A program made the translations under genes and the position numbers. Below are positions 17,295-28,700 of a stretch of DNA of 64,000 bases, piece by piece (position 1 is the stretch's first letter; every line of letters begins with the position of its first letter). The notes beneath the pieces are model-generated. The model was not told where the DNA came from, made no database searches, and saw nothing but the letters and a program-made list of their open reading frames with translations. This DNA is from an uncultured Bacteroidaceae bacterium (GTDB lineage: Bacteria > Bacteroidota > Bacteroidia > Bacteroidales > Bacteroidaceae), in assembly GCA_934426255.1 (NCBI GenBank), contig CAKRYD010000002.1:96132-160131 (forward strand), in the 5' to 3' direction.

Positions 17295-18194
17295 ATGAAG
17301 AAGACAAGAGCAGCCGTAATCGGTTACGGCAACATCGGACGCTTTGCCATCCAGGCACTGGAGGCCGCACCCGATTTTGAAATTGCTGGCATTGTGCGCC
17401 GTCAGGGAGCACAAGACAAGCCTGCGGAGCTGGCAACATATGAAGTCGTTAGCGACATCCGTGAATTGAAAGATGTCGACGTGGCTATTCTGGCCACACC
17501 GACCCGCTCGTGTGAGGAGCAGGCAAAAAAGATACTGGCATTGGGCATCAACACAGTCGACAGCTTCGACATCCACACACAGATACTCGGCTACCGCAAC
17601 AGCCTGATGCCGATATGCAAGCAACACGGCACGGTTGCTGTCATAGCAGCCGGATGGGATCCGGGGTCGGACAGCGTTGTCAGAGCCCTCATGCAGAGTC
17701 TTGCCCCTAAAGGACTAAGCTATACCAACTTCGGGCCGGGAATGAGTATGGGACATTCTGTATGTGTAAGGAGCAAAAAAGGTGTAAAAGATGCTCTGTC
17801 CATGACTATCCCCAAAGGTGAAGGCATCCATCGCCGCATGGTTTATGTAGAATTAGAAGAAGGAGCAAAACTTGACGATGTGACTAAGGACATCAAGGCT
17901 GACCCGTATTTTGCCAATGATGAAACACATGTATTTCAGGTCTCTTCGGTGGATGATGTCCGCGACATGGGACATGGTGTGCACCTTGTGAGAAAAGGTG
18001 TAAGCGGAAAAACGCAAAACCAACGCATGGAGTTTAACATGAGTATCAACAATCCCGCACTGACAGGGCAAGTATTGGTAAATGTTGCAAGAGCATCCAT
18101 GCGTCAACAGCCAGGATGCTATACCATGATAGAAATACCCGTTGTAGACTACCTGCCGGGTGACCGCGAGACGGCTATCAGAACTTTGGTATAG
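17295..18194 (+). CDS. ddh: meso-Diaminopimelate D-dehydrogenase
   Basis: NADPH-dependent interconversion of meso-diaminopimelate and L-2-amino-6-oxopimelate, giving a one-step route to the DAP used in cell wall and lysine synthesis. The 299-residue protein starts with the Rossmann motif AAVIGYGNIGRFAIQAL (about residues 6-22). It contains LATPTRSCEEQAKKILALG, DSFDIHTQI, AGWDPGSDSVVRALMQ and FGPGMSMGHSVCVRS, a set diagnostic for Ddh. I see no clear TAnnTTTG box in the 190 nt upstream. It ends at a shared bidirectional terminator facing the giant surface-protein gene. Confidence 0.95.
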   Translation: MKKTRAAVIGYGNIGRFAIQALEAAPDFEIAGIVRRQGAQDKPAELATYEVVSDIRELKDVDVAILATPTRSCEEQAKKILALGINTVDSFDIHTQILGYRNSLMPICKQHGTVAVIAAGWDPGSDSVVRALMQSLAPKGLSYTNFGPGMSMGHSVCVRSKKGVKDALSMTIPKGEGIHRRMVYVELEEGAKLDDVTKDIKADPYFANDETHVFQVSSVDDVRDMGHGVHLVRKGVSGKTQNQRMEFNMSINNPALTGQVLVNVARASMRQQPGCYTMIEIPVVDYLPGDRETAIRTLV

Positions 18195-18312
18195 CCACTG
18201 AGCAGCAACTCGGACAAAGCCTTTTACAAACGCAAGGCCGACAATCGGAAGAGAAAGGCTGAAAATTAAAAGACCTGCCAAGCGGCTTGGTAATCACGAC
18301 AAGTACAAATAC

Positions 18313-18348
18313 AAAGAAGAGCGTGCCAAAAATGACACGCTCTTCTTT
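18313..18348. terminator. Bidirectional terminator between ddh and the T9SS surface-protein gene
   Basis: Perfect 13-bp stem (AAAGAAGAGCGTG, 18313-18325; CACGCTCTTCTTT, 18336-18348) with a 10-nt loop and A/T-rich flanks on both sides, placed between two converging genes. Confidence 0.9.
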
Positions 18349-18364
18349 ATATAATCATGCTGGC

Positions 18365-21300
18365 TTACTTCACGGCAACTTTGTTCTTGCCGATGATATA
18401 AACGCCCTTCTTCAAGCCTTTGCTTGCTTCTGTAGCTTTCACATTGCGCTTTATCAGCTTACCATCAACGGAGTAGACACTGACTTTGTCTGTGGCCTTG
18501 ATAACTTGAGCAGCCTGAATGCCATTGATAAGGCCGCCTTCGAGTGTCAGAACCAAGTCGGTGGAGCCTTCGGCAGCTTTGACCTTGGAAGGATCGATAT
18601 AACCACGTTGACCGGCAATGTCGAATGCTGCAGATGTGGTAGCCTTCAAACCGTCATTGACGATATAGCCGAAGCCGGACTTATCCAATGTCAGACCGTC
18701 AAGCGTTCCTATAAGGCCGTTGGCTTCGGAAGCCGCAGAACTAACCTCTTCGGGCAACGGAGTGAGGAAGCTCAGCTCTGAAGCGTCAGCACTGTAAGCC
18801 TTATAATCGCCACATTGCAATATAAATGGTACACCAGCCTTGACTTCTTCCTGCAAAGTGAGTTCAAGTGTTGTAGTATTGGCAGCTTCGTCAATTGTCA
18901 GGTTTTTCACAGCATAAGTCTGGATGCCGTCGTTCAAGTTCATAATGGACGTAACGCCGGCAGGCACGTCATAAGGCAGTGTCTGGATGCGGATGCTGTT
19001 TTCCTTTACAGGGAAAGCTGCGGCTATGCTACCGGCATCCACCTCTTTGAATGTCCAGCAGGAAGCACCGTCGAGACCTGTAGGCCAAGGAACGATTACG
19101 CTACCGTCTTCCTGTGCATGTATCTGATGTCCCTCTTTGTTGGCATCGTTGATGGACACCATCTGTATTTGGCCTTTTCCTATGTAATCAATGCGATATG
19201 GAGAAGGCTCGTTCTGCACGAGAACTTTATAGTCAGTTCCTTTGCCCAATGACGGACCGAAATTGTGAGCCGTGCCCAGATTCTGGATGCTATAGTAGCT
19301 TGTGCCTTCTATGGGAACGATGCGCCACATGGCATAAGGATTCTCTGTATAGGTGGCACCGTCGTCTTCAGTATAAAGGCCGAAGTTGATGGTTGAGCCA
19401 TTATTGGCCGTTTTCATATAGATGGCCTTATTGGCACAATAGGCGCCCGTGGCCTTACTAACAATATAGTACCACTTGCCCGGTTCTACCTTGTTCATGT
19501 TTTCCATCAGAGCTGTATAAGCAGCCTCGATGCCTTCGATGGCACTGTTGACAGCCACCTTGGTCGGTTGCTTAGCACTGACAAGGGCTTTAGCGGCATC
19601 CAGTGCAGCATTATAGGTGGCTATGCACTCTTCGTTGGTCAGACAGCCCACTTCTTCGGGATTAACAATGCAATAAGTGCCATAGAGTTTCTTCTCTTGG
19701 TAGAGCGTCGCCAAATCGGTCGTATCAACATACAGTTCCTCTACAGCCTTGATAGCGGCCTCAAACTTATCGTTAAACTCACTGTTGACCATCTCCAACT
19801 TTCCTATCTTGCTGCCTTCATCCCAAAGAGCTTTCATGGCATCGCAGGCTTCCTTCATGCCTTCTATATAGTTGTATTGCTGGCGGTCGGCTGAAAGACG
19901 GGAATACAGCTGCAGGTCACCGATGCTCCATGTGATACCCGTCACATCTGGATTGGCGAAAGTGCGGTTGGCAACAGTGCCTACCATGGCCGTGTTCTTA
20001 ATGACGAGGCGGATATACTTGTAGTCCTTGCCCAATTCGATTTCGGGTGACAGATAATGGTAACCGGGAACAACACCGGGGAAGCCTTCGGTCAGTTCTG
20101 TGATTCTGTCCCACTGATCGATATCGGCCTGGTCGGGAGTTGCACCTAAATTGTCATCGTTGGTGGCATAGATTTCGATGTCGGTAGGATTGTCCACATA
20201 GCTGTCTCCTGTACGTCCGTAATATTCAAGACGGAACATGGAAACCGGGTCTTTCAGGCGTATCTGGAGGTTGTGGTAGCCGTGACCTACAAAGGTCTTA
20301 CCGGCAGAAGTCATGGCAGCCTCCCACTCTTCGGGAGTGATGTTAGGGTTCTTCATCGGATCGGTAATCCATACGGAATGGAAGTTGTGGGCTTGGTCTA
20401 TCATGCCATCAATCAGATGTTCCAGGCTTCCATAGTCGGAAGTACTGAGGCTGTTGGTACTTAGTTGGGAAACATCCGTAATCTGGGGGACGCTCGTTCC
20501 ACATACCTTTCCATAAACAGCATTGGCCTGCTTAATCAGGGAAGCCAATTTGTCATCCAAAGAACCACGGTCTATATAAAGGCTTTCTATCTTTTCTGCA
20601 GCTGCTTTCACAGCCTCAATGTCCTCAACGGTTACAGAGAGGTTGGCTATCTTGTCCTGTGCGGCGGCAATGAGTGCGTCAAGCGCATCACAGGCTTCTT
20701 TCATACCGGCAACTTTATAGTACTCAGACGTTGCTGCCGGAACGGCATCATAGATCTGAAACTCGCTCAAATTAAAAGTGATGCCTGTCACTTCAGGAGA
20801 AGCAAATTTATTGTAGCGGTTGCCGCCGGGTTCAAGAGTTGAAGTCTGCTTGACCACAAAGCGCAGATATTTGTAAGAACCATTCAGGTCAATATCGGGC
20901 GAAGTATATGTCACTGCATTATCGTTGCCGGGGAAGCCGTATTCCTTCTTTGTCATGTCCACGATTTCAGTCCAAAGGGTCGAATCAGCACTGGCCGTGC
21001 TGGCACCCAGATTGTCATCGTTCGTAGCGTAAAGTGTGATATGCGTAGGATTGTCATGCCAACCGGAACTGCTGTTGCAACCGTCAAAATGGAATCTGAT
21101 CTTGCTGACCTCACGGCCTATGTTGAATTGCAGATTGTGCCAACCCGAACCTTCTATTTGTGGAGAGGCGAAGCTAGCATCCCAGACGGAATGGAATATA
21201 GTGTTGTTGCTCCCGTCTATAAGGCCAGCATACGTGGAACCGTCAGTCAGACTCTGCGAATTGGCAGAGATTTGCCCGGCATCGGTAATCAGTGCTGGAT

Positions 21301-22910
21301 TATCAAACGCCTTTGCCCTGGAAATTTTAGAAGCAGCTATCGTTTCCTGAAGCTGGTTTGCAAGCAACTGTTTGCCGCCTTTCTCTTCAAGTTCCTTTAT
21401 CAAGGCTTCGTCCGTTATCTGTTGAAAAGCCCAGGCCGATTCCGAATTGAGAGTTCCGTTCCAAGTGGTGATGCGGCCGCTCACTCCTTTGCCGCTCTGA
21501 TGACCGTCGGAGTTGTACACACGGGAGTTGCCTGTATTGCCGATGTTGAACTGACCGGCGCCGAGGAATCTGACAAATTGTCTGTACCCGGCATCCGGTT
21601 CTTTGGATAGGCTTACCTGAACACCGGAAGCATCAGTATGATGTCCTGTTTCATCGGTCACACAGCGGATATATTCTTTAGTGGCAACGTTCTGGATGGT
21701 AAAGTTGCCATCTTCGGTTTTAGATAGACGGAAAGCATACAGCGCCTGCTTCTCATCTAAATTTCCCCAATACAGTCTGCCATCAGACTTGGCAAACATG
21801 GCTTTCAGTACATCCGGCTGACTGTTTTTGAAATCTGCATTTTTGCTGATAATGTAATAATAACCGTCAGTTACAGGATTGTACTGTTGCTGCAAAACAT
21901 TATAGGACTCAATCAGATTTGTGTGCAAAGTGTTATATTCTTCTTCTGAAATACCGTCATAAACGGCATTTTGGGCTTTCAGAAGTGCCTCGTCATATGC
22001 GCCCTTGTACTTAGCAAAGACATCCTCTTTATAGCAACCGGGATTGTCGCCTACAACATATTCTCGGTTCAAACCGTTGATGCTGTCAATCGTGTTCTGG
22101 AGCTTCTGCGAATAATCGACACCGACATCCACCTGCTTGTATAGGGCAGCCACTTGGTCAGCCGTAAGAGGGTCGTTATAGATACGCGCAATGGCCACCT
22201 CGCCTGTCCAAGATGTGTTGCCCTTGTTGCCGGACGGGTCACAACCGATGCCAAACCAGCCGCTTTTGGCAGTAGGAAATTTGAATTCACCTTCTACATC
22301 GGCAGTTCCTTTCAATTCACCATCTACGTATATATAGGTTTTGCCTTCTTCTTTGTTCCACACGCCTACAACATGATAGAATATCTTAGGTTGAGGCGTT
22401 ACACCGCTTACTGTATAACGATAAGATTCGCCAATATAAGGAAGGAAAGTAAACTCATTTCCACCATTTACTCCCTTGCCCGTTTTACAAAGCATCAGGC
22501 CGGTACCACCAGTCTGGTGCGAACTGAAAGGTTTGCATTCTTTATCAGGAAGTGAGCCGCTATAGTCTGCCTTGACCAGAGTCTCGAGGGTATGGCCATC
22601 GGCCAAAGCCGACTTGAATGCCTCATTGTTTTCATAATCCACCTTGTAATAATGGGTTGCCGTACCGCTCCACGGATTGGTAAACCGAGGGATGTTCATT
22701 TTGTAGGTCTCGTTGAAATAGACCTCGATGGCCGACTGGCCGATTACCTGTACTTCGTTCTGCATCGGCGAAATGTCGATGGCAGTTCCGTCACTGTTAA
22801 ATACGACGTCCAATATATCCGCCTTGGGTACATTGTCGTCTGCCTTAGCCGCACTCAAAAGGGGGGGGGCACAATAGCAGGAGTGTCAATAAATAAATGT
22901 ATCTTCTCAT
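18365..22910 (-). CDS. Giant type IX-secreted discoidin/LamG surface protein; signal peptide out of frame at a G9 tract
   Basis: The main frame (18365-22858) encodes 1497 residues: a LamG/concanavalin-like domain (about 20-245), ricin-like beta-trefoil segments (about 330-490 and 1140-1275), two F5/8-type-C discoidin domains (about 530-715 and 790-1010, each with ATNDDNLGA), helical FIVAR-like linkers, and a C-terminal T9SS sorting domain (VSVYSVDGKLIKR ... KGVYIIGKNKVAVK). It has no catalytic domain I recognise. A proper start, ATG at 22910 (MRRYIYLLTLLLLC), gives a good signal peptide but runs into nine Gs (22861-22869) and stops soon after. With eight Gs it would read through into the main frame with cleavage after SAAKA. 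So as written the gene is OFF, by phase variation or a homopolymer sequencing error. Confidence 0.8.
22861..22869. repeat. G9 homopolymer (C9 in the coding strand) inside the signal-peptide codons
   Basis: Nine consecutive G on the plus strand, within the region coding for the hydrophobic core of the signal peptide of the giant surface protein. Nine bases put the ATG at 22910 out of frame by one; eight (or five, eleven) restore it. Typical of a slipped-strand contingency tract. Confidence 0.9.
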
Positions 22911-22967
22911 ATTATGAATTAATAATGAATCCTGAGTGAATGAAAGCTCGCTGTAATCTTTCACCTG

Positions 22968-22975
22968 CAAATGTA
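22968..22975 (-). promoter_or_regulatory. Bacteroidota promoter for the giant surface-protein gene
   Basis: TACATTTG on the minus strand, 57 nt before the ATG at 22910, with a TTTG at 22992-22995 acting as possible -33 element (16-nt spacing, slightly short). It supports 22910 as the true start and not the TTG at 22858. Confidence 0.55.
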
Positions 22976-23225
22976 ATAATTTTTGCTTACACAAAAGACG
23001 CGCAAGCCCTTTTTTCTGAAAGGAAAGACTGTTTGTCCTGTCGTTCTCCCTTTCGCATTACGCCATCAAGTCAACCCCAGAACGGGATAATATCCGGTGA
23101 AGCGACCCAAAACAGGGCCAACGATGAAAGCAACCTCAATCGGTAATGACGTCAAGCCGGAGTCAACTTTTGCCTGAGCCCGGCTCAAATCCGAGTCAGC
23201 CTAAATCAAAGAATGGCACATCATA

Positions 23226-23360
23226 CCCTGCGATCTGTACACATCGCGCCCTACAATGCGGCACATTGCACCCTGCGATCTATACACATCGCATACAACG
23301 ATCTGTACACATCGCACCCTGCAATGCGGCACATCGCACCCTGCGATCTGTACACATCGC
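23226..23360. repeat. Intergenic mosaic repeat, cluster B (TGCGAT-TGTACA words only)
   Basis: Four copies of a near-palindromic word of the form TGCGATnTGTACAnATCGC start near 23229, 23274, 23297 and 23342 (spacing 45, 23, 45), joined by ACCCTGCAATGCGGCAC linkers. It shares the TGTACA word with clusters A, C and D but lacks their TTTCATGTACATGAAA palindromes. The rest of the 580-nt gap between the giant gene and susD holds a promoter (22968) and a terminator (23441); 22996-23225 shows nothing else except a short TGAGCC/GGCTCA hairpin near 23173. Confidence 0.8.
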
Positions 23361-23440
23361 AAGCACGAACTGAATGCCCTGCAAGTATGCTAAAAGAAAG
23401 AATCACATTGAACCGGTAAGTGCTTACTTACAAACCAACC

Positions 23441-23467
23441 AAAAACCCGGGCAAGTTTTGCCCGGGT
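23441..23467 (-). terminator. Terminator of the fasciclin/SusC/SusD operon
   Basis: Perfect 10-bp GC-rich stem (ACCCGGGCAA / TTGCCCGGGT, 23445-23454 and 23458-23467) with a 3-nt loop. On the minus strand it is followed by a T run, 25 nt after the susD stop. Confidence 0.9.
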
Positions 23468-23491
23468 CAAATGATATGAAAAAGGACTTTC

Positions 23492-25750
23492 TTATTTTTT
23501 CTTTGGTAATTGGAAGAACTTATAGGTGTCATCCTGCATCTTGGCATAAATGCCTGCATCATAGATTGAAGCATCGTCGGTGACTGAATTGTTGCGACGT
23601 GCCATCTTCCAGGCAAACCAATCGTTACCATTCATGCCGGCATCAGTCTTGTGATCAGCAAAACGGAGCAAGTCGGTGAAGCGGTGACCTTCAAACGCTG
23701 TTTCAAGGGCGCACTCGTCAATAATAAGGTCTTCTACAGCATTGATAATCTCATCATCTGTGATTCTTATGACATCAGCATATTGGGCTGCGATTGAATC
23801 AGGCAGCACAGCCGACTCAGTCAGCAATACATCACCTACGCGCAATCTGTTTTCCAACTCAACCTGCGACTGATAAGGCAGGCCGTTCAGACGGGCACGG
23901 TTGGCAGCAACTTTTTTGGCTACCATCTTGGCATAAGTATATACAGTGTCCTGATAGCCACCTGTCTGGCCACAACCACGCGAATGTATACCGGCACGGA
24001 AATAACCGTTTTCCAGTTCCTGATTGTTCCACGTTTCCTTGGTCCAGAACTCAGAGAGGAACTTGTACTTCTCAGCACGCACCATTTCGTCAAGTGTCAC
24101 GTAGTACATACCACCTGCATAAGCTTTTGGCTCTGAAGAAAGATAGGGAACATTCCTCTGTATCAGAGTTGTGTCGGCAGCATAACCGTCAGCAAACAAG
24201 CAAGTATCAAGAACAGCCACGCCCAAGGAGTCAACAATTACATTGCCAGCCTCATCCTTCTTGGGAAGGAATATACCCAAGGTGTCTTTCTTGTTGATAT
24301 AATACTTATTGCCGTCGATGGTCTTATAGTCCAATGTCGGGAATGTCTGACGCCAAAGGCCGTCTTTCAATACACCGAAAGCTATCTGCGGGAAACCCAT
24401 ACGGTTGATGGCCTCAGCAAAGCGCAGGTAAAGCAAAGCCTTGCGATACAAGGTGATATGATACTGCATGCTGAAATGATTGAACGAAGAACCGAAAGAC
24501 GTAGAAGAATAAAGCATCGAACCAATAGCATACTTGTCGATGATGCGTGATTTCTCACCGCGAGTGAACTCATATTCGGGCGCAGTACCATACAAGCGGC
24601 CATCGGCTAAATCATCAAAATAGATGATGGTTTCAACACCATTCTCCGAACGCCAACTGCAATAATGTTGTTGTTCGTTCAACGACAAATAGTTCTTTGA
24701 CGGAAGTATCTGCTGGTAGCTCTCATTAGGCTCAACTGACACATAGCCAGAAGATCCGCTCACAGTGGAAGATGTCTTGAAGCCAAAGGTCTGAACTACG
24801 TCAGTCAACATTTTGCCCATAGTTGAATTGGCTGCTCCAATGGTCACAAAAAGCTGCTCGTCTCTATTGAACCCCATGCAGTCAGCCCAGTCACGTGCAT
24901 TCAAGGTATAGCTGGTTATCTGCCCGTCACGGTAATTGGTCTCATAACCCACCTTGTAGACTTCATTTCTGTCATAGGGTGAACCGATCTTTGTATCAGT
25001 CAGATAATCATAATAAGTCTCAGCAGCTTTCTGATACTGATTCTGCATCAAGTAGGCATCACCCAGCACCAACTGGATGGGCACGAACATACGCTGAGTG
25101 GGATAACGGCTGGAACCATTATGGATTTCACCATAATTAGGCATGCCATACTGCTTCTGCAACTCATAAGCACGGTACAAGCCGGCCTCAAGAAGCATAT
25201 CAGCAAGATTAGTTTTGTTGACACGAGGTGCATTCTTTTCCAAATAGGAAGCTTGCTCGGTAGAGGCAATAGGCTCTGTGATGAAAGGGACACTGCCATA
25301 GAAACGCACAAGCTGCAAATATGTCCAAGCACGAATGGCCTGAATCTGAGCATACTCACGCTTCATCTCGGGTACTCCGTTCTTCTCAATCAAAGTATCG
25401 ACACGAGCCATATAGAAGTTGCATGAATTGATGATGTGATAATAATCGGCAGCATTCAGCAACGTATTGTCTCCATCTTCAGGGTTTTCAAAATCTGCTA
25501 TATTCTTGATGGAGTCAGAAGTATAGGTGCCAGTCGTGGAAAGGTCACTACGGGCCGCATCAAGCAACACAGAACGTGAGCCCACATTCTGAAGACTCCT
25601 CAATATACCGAAAGCAGAATAAACCGAGTCTTGCGCATAGTTCTCAGAATAACGTTTCAGCTCAGGAGTCAACATGTCATCACATGATGAAGCCGTAAAG
25701 GTGACTGCAAACAGAATGGCGAATATTGATATAAACGATCTATTTTTCAT
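23492..25750 (-). CDS. SusD/RagB-family outer-membrane glycan-binding lipoprotein (second triad)
   Basis: Surface lipoprotein that caps a SusC channel and binds the incoming ligand. The 752-residue protein has a signal peptide with lipobox FTASSC (Cys23) and the SusD TPR-type N-terminal region (YHIINSCNFYMARVDTLI, AQIQAIRAWTYLQLVRFYGSVPF). Its C-terminal SusD domain has ETAFEGHRFTDLLRFADHK. It is longer than the usual 500-600 residues because of inserts at about residues 380-600. It starts 12 nt after the SusC stop and is the last gene before a strong terminator. Ligand unknown. Confidence 0.92.
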   Translation of the reverse strand: MKNRSFISIFAILFAVTFTASSCDDMLTPELKRYSENYAQDSVYSAFGILRSLQNVGSRSVLLDAARSDLSTTGTYTSDSIKNIADFENPEDGDNTLLNAADYYHIINSCNFYMARVDTLIEKNGVPEMKREYAQIQAIRAWTYLQLVRFYGSVPFITEPIASTEQASYLEKNAPRVNKTNLADMLLEAGLYRAYELQKQYGMPNYGEIHNGSSRYPTQRMFVPIQLVLGDAYLMQNQYQKAAETYYDYLTDTKIGSPYDRNEVYKVGYETNYRDGQITSYTLNARDWADCMGFNRDEQLFVTIGAANSTMGKMLTDVVQTFGFKTSSTVSGSSGYVSVEPNESYQQILPSKNYLSLNEQQHYCSWRSENGVETIIYFDDLADGRLYGTAPEYEFTRGEKSRIIDKYAIGSMLYSSTSFGSSFNHFSMQYHITLYRKALLYLRFAEAINRMGFPQIAFGVLKDGLWRQTFPTLDYKTIDGNKYYINKKDTLGIFLPKKDEAGNVIVDSLGVAVLDTCLFADGYAADTTLIQRNVPYLSSEPKAYAGGMYYVTLDEMVRAEKYKFLSEFWTKETWNNQELENGYFRAGIHSRGCGQTGGYQDTVYTYAKMVAKKVAANRARLNGLPYQSQVELENRLRVGDVLLTESAVLPDSIAAQYADVIRITDDEIINAVEDLIIDECALETAFEGHRFTDLLRFADHKTDAGMNGNDWFAWKMARRNNSVTDDASIYDAGIYAKMQDDTYKFFQLPKKK

Positions 25751-25762
25751 TGTTTCGCAATT

Positions 25763-28700
25763 TTACAAGTTAATAGTTACACCGAAGTTGAAGGAACGGG
25801 ACTGAGGCAACATGCCGGAATCTATACCTTGGTATAATACACCGTTACCACAAGAAACCTCGGGATCCAAACCTCTGTATTTGGTAATAGTGAAGAGATT
25901 GTTTGCTTCACCCCAAACAGTAAATCCTTGCAACCAAGAGAGCGACAGAGGCAATTTGTATGTCAAACGAACTTTCTTCAACTTAAGGAAAGAACCATCT
26001 TCAATCCAGCGGTCAGAGAAACGCTCATTGTTGACCCATTCTGTGCTTGACGTAAGCATGGCACGAGGCATATCAGTTACCTGGCCACTGTGAGTCCAAC
26101 GGTTGAGAACTGCTGTCGTCTGGTTCCAAAGATTACTGGATTGCTCCAACTGGGAAGCTTGGTAATTATAAATGTCATTACCCAAAGAATACTTGAAGAT
26201 GACATCCAACTTGAAATTCTTCAAGAAGCCGAAGCTCGTGAATATGTTACCATATACATCAGGATTAGGATCACCAATCTTGACCATATCAGCCTCTGAA
26301 ATCCAACCGTCACCGTTCTGATCTACAAAGTGTACATCACCGGCCTTGAAGTTACGATAAGAATCACCAACATAACCGGTAGGATATCTCAAATAACCAA
26401 ACTTGCCGGCAGTCGAAGCTTCAGTTTCGTCAACAAAGACGCCCTTGGTCTGGTATCCGTAGAAGACACCGGCTGCATTGCCAATGCTTGTAAGGATATT
26501 GTTCGTTCCGTAGATAGAAGAAGTATATCCTTGAACCGTCTTATAAATATCACCCTTACTACCATCCTCATTCAAATTGTAAAGCCTCATAAGGTTGTTG
26601 TCGGGAAGCTCGGTGATTTCATTTTTGTAGTGACCTACGCTGAAGCCAAGTTCCCAAGTGAAATTCTTCGAATTAACGACAATTCCACTAACATTGACAG
26701 AGGCTCCGGTATTCTTCAAAGCACCATTGTTAGACCACATGGATGGTAGACCGGTCAGATAGTTCAAATTTTGCAAGGTCAGCAAATTGGATGTCTTGCT
26801 CCAGAAGAAATTAACGCCTAAATTCAGACGATTGTCCAACAAGCTTGTCTCCAATCCGGCATTAAGACGACGGGTGGTTTCCCATTGAATCTCAGAATTA
26901 GCAATGTTAGCAAGCGACAAAGACGTAGAGGTGTTCAGGAACTTTTCATTGGAGAAATAAGTACGGCTTGCATAGTAGTCGATATTGTCATTTCCAGACT
27001 CTTCATAACCAGCAGACAATTTCAGGTAGTTTACAGGTTTGAAGTTGAACCATGGTTCAGAAGAGATCAACCATGCAGCACGTACTGACGGGAATGTCGC
27101 CCACTTCACACCAAACAATTTAACACCTTCCTTAGTGTTTTTACCGAAACGAGATGAAGACTCTGCTGTTACAGTAGCGTCAAGGAAGTAGCGGTTCAAG
27201 TAATTGTAGTGAGCATCCAAGTAGTAGGCAAGATTGGTCCAAGTGTCATTGGTACCTCCATATGTAAGATACTGCAATGAATAGGACAAATTAGGCATCT
27301 TGTCGTTAGAGTTATTGTAACCGTTGGTGTAGCTGTTCGAGAAATTAAACGTGTTGAAACGGAAGCCAGCGGTTGCAGACAAAGTGTGCTCGCCCATATG
27401 CTTATCAGCATGCAAATAGAAGTTGTTTGCAATGGCACTTTCGTCAGCAAACTGAGACCTAACTGCACTCGTTACAGAGCCTAAGCCTTCGACAAACTTT
27501 TGGGGTGTACCATTGTTAGGCATATAATACAGCTCGGAAGTACGGTTCATCACGTAACTGAAACGATCACCAATGGTCAACCAAGAATTCAACTGATACT
27601 TAGGATTGAAATTCAACGTAAACTGAGTCTGCTCCTCATAGTTTTTATTGTCACCTTGGCCATTTTCAAGTATCCAATAAGGATTAGCCAAAGCTGCTGT
27701 ACCAAAATCCTCGCCAAAGCGGAACGGGTTATTACTGTCACTATAGTTCTTGCCGGCATAGATGTTGCTAGCAGGAGTCAAAAGGTTCCTCTGCTGAGCT
27801 TCATCCCAATATACATAATAAGCGTATTTGCTTATCATTGGAGCATTGATAAGCCCCAACACATTAGGAGAAGCTATGTTTGACTTAGAATAGTCTTCAG
27901 CCCAACCATTGTCACGCATATTATAAGCAGAACGCGCATAAGAAATGTCAAAGGCTGCGGATAAACGGTCTGTCATGTTGATATCTGTATTGAAACGGAT
28001 ATTCAAACGGTTGAAATCGTTATCCTTTGCCGTTGCATCAGAACCGGTGTAACCCAATGACAATGCATACATGGCTATATCATCACCACCTTGCACATTA
28101 ACACGGTAATTCTGGGTTATAGCAGTATGATAAAGCTCTTTCTGCCAATTCTCATTGTTATGATAAATGTCATAGAACGTATAATTGGGATCTTCGTTCA
28201 TAAACGGACGACTGGAAATCAACTGCAAGTAAGTCAAGCGATCGCTGGGATTGGTAGGAACGTATGTTCCCAAGATTTCAGTAAGATAGCTTCTATACTG
28301 ATTGCCCGACATCACATCCAAAGTTTTGGGCGTAGTTTCCACACCTCCATAGATGCGAACACCAATTCGTGTTGCACGATTACGTCCACGCTTTGTCGTT
28401 ATTTCAATGACACCATTAGCACCCTTTGCACCGTAGAGAGCTGTCCCCGTATCAAGAACGCGTACGCTTTCAACATCCTCTGGATCTAAAGAAGCGAAAA
28501 CATTATTGATAAAGCCGGCATGAATAGCCGTACGGTCATACTGCATATCCCAAATGACACCGTCTACTACAACCAGCGGCTGAGCAGTAGCATTGAGAGA
28601 ATTGAAGCCATTGATAAACATGGCTGCTCCCTGAGCCGGAAGGCCTCCGCGTGTCATAGTACGAACAGTACCATTCAACTGACTTTCAATATCCTGCTCA

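Noticed and set aside
22856..22858. TTG at 22858 as the real start of the giant surface protein
   Set aside because: It would give a T9SS cargo without signal peptide; the promoter at 22968 and the complete signal peptide from ATG 22910 argue for the frameshifted start.
23226..23360. CRISPR-like array
   Set aside because: Only four imperfect near-palindromic words with spacing 45-23-45, spacers that are themselves repeated, and no cas genes in the window.
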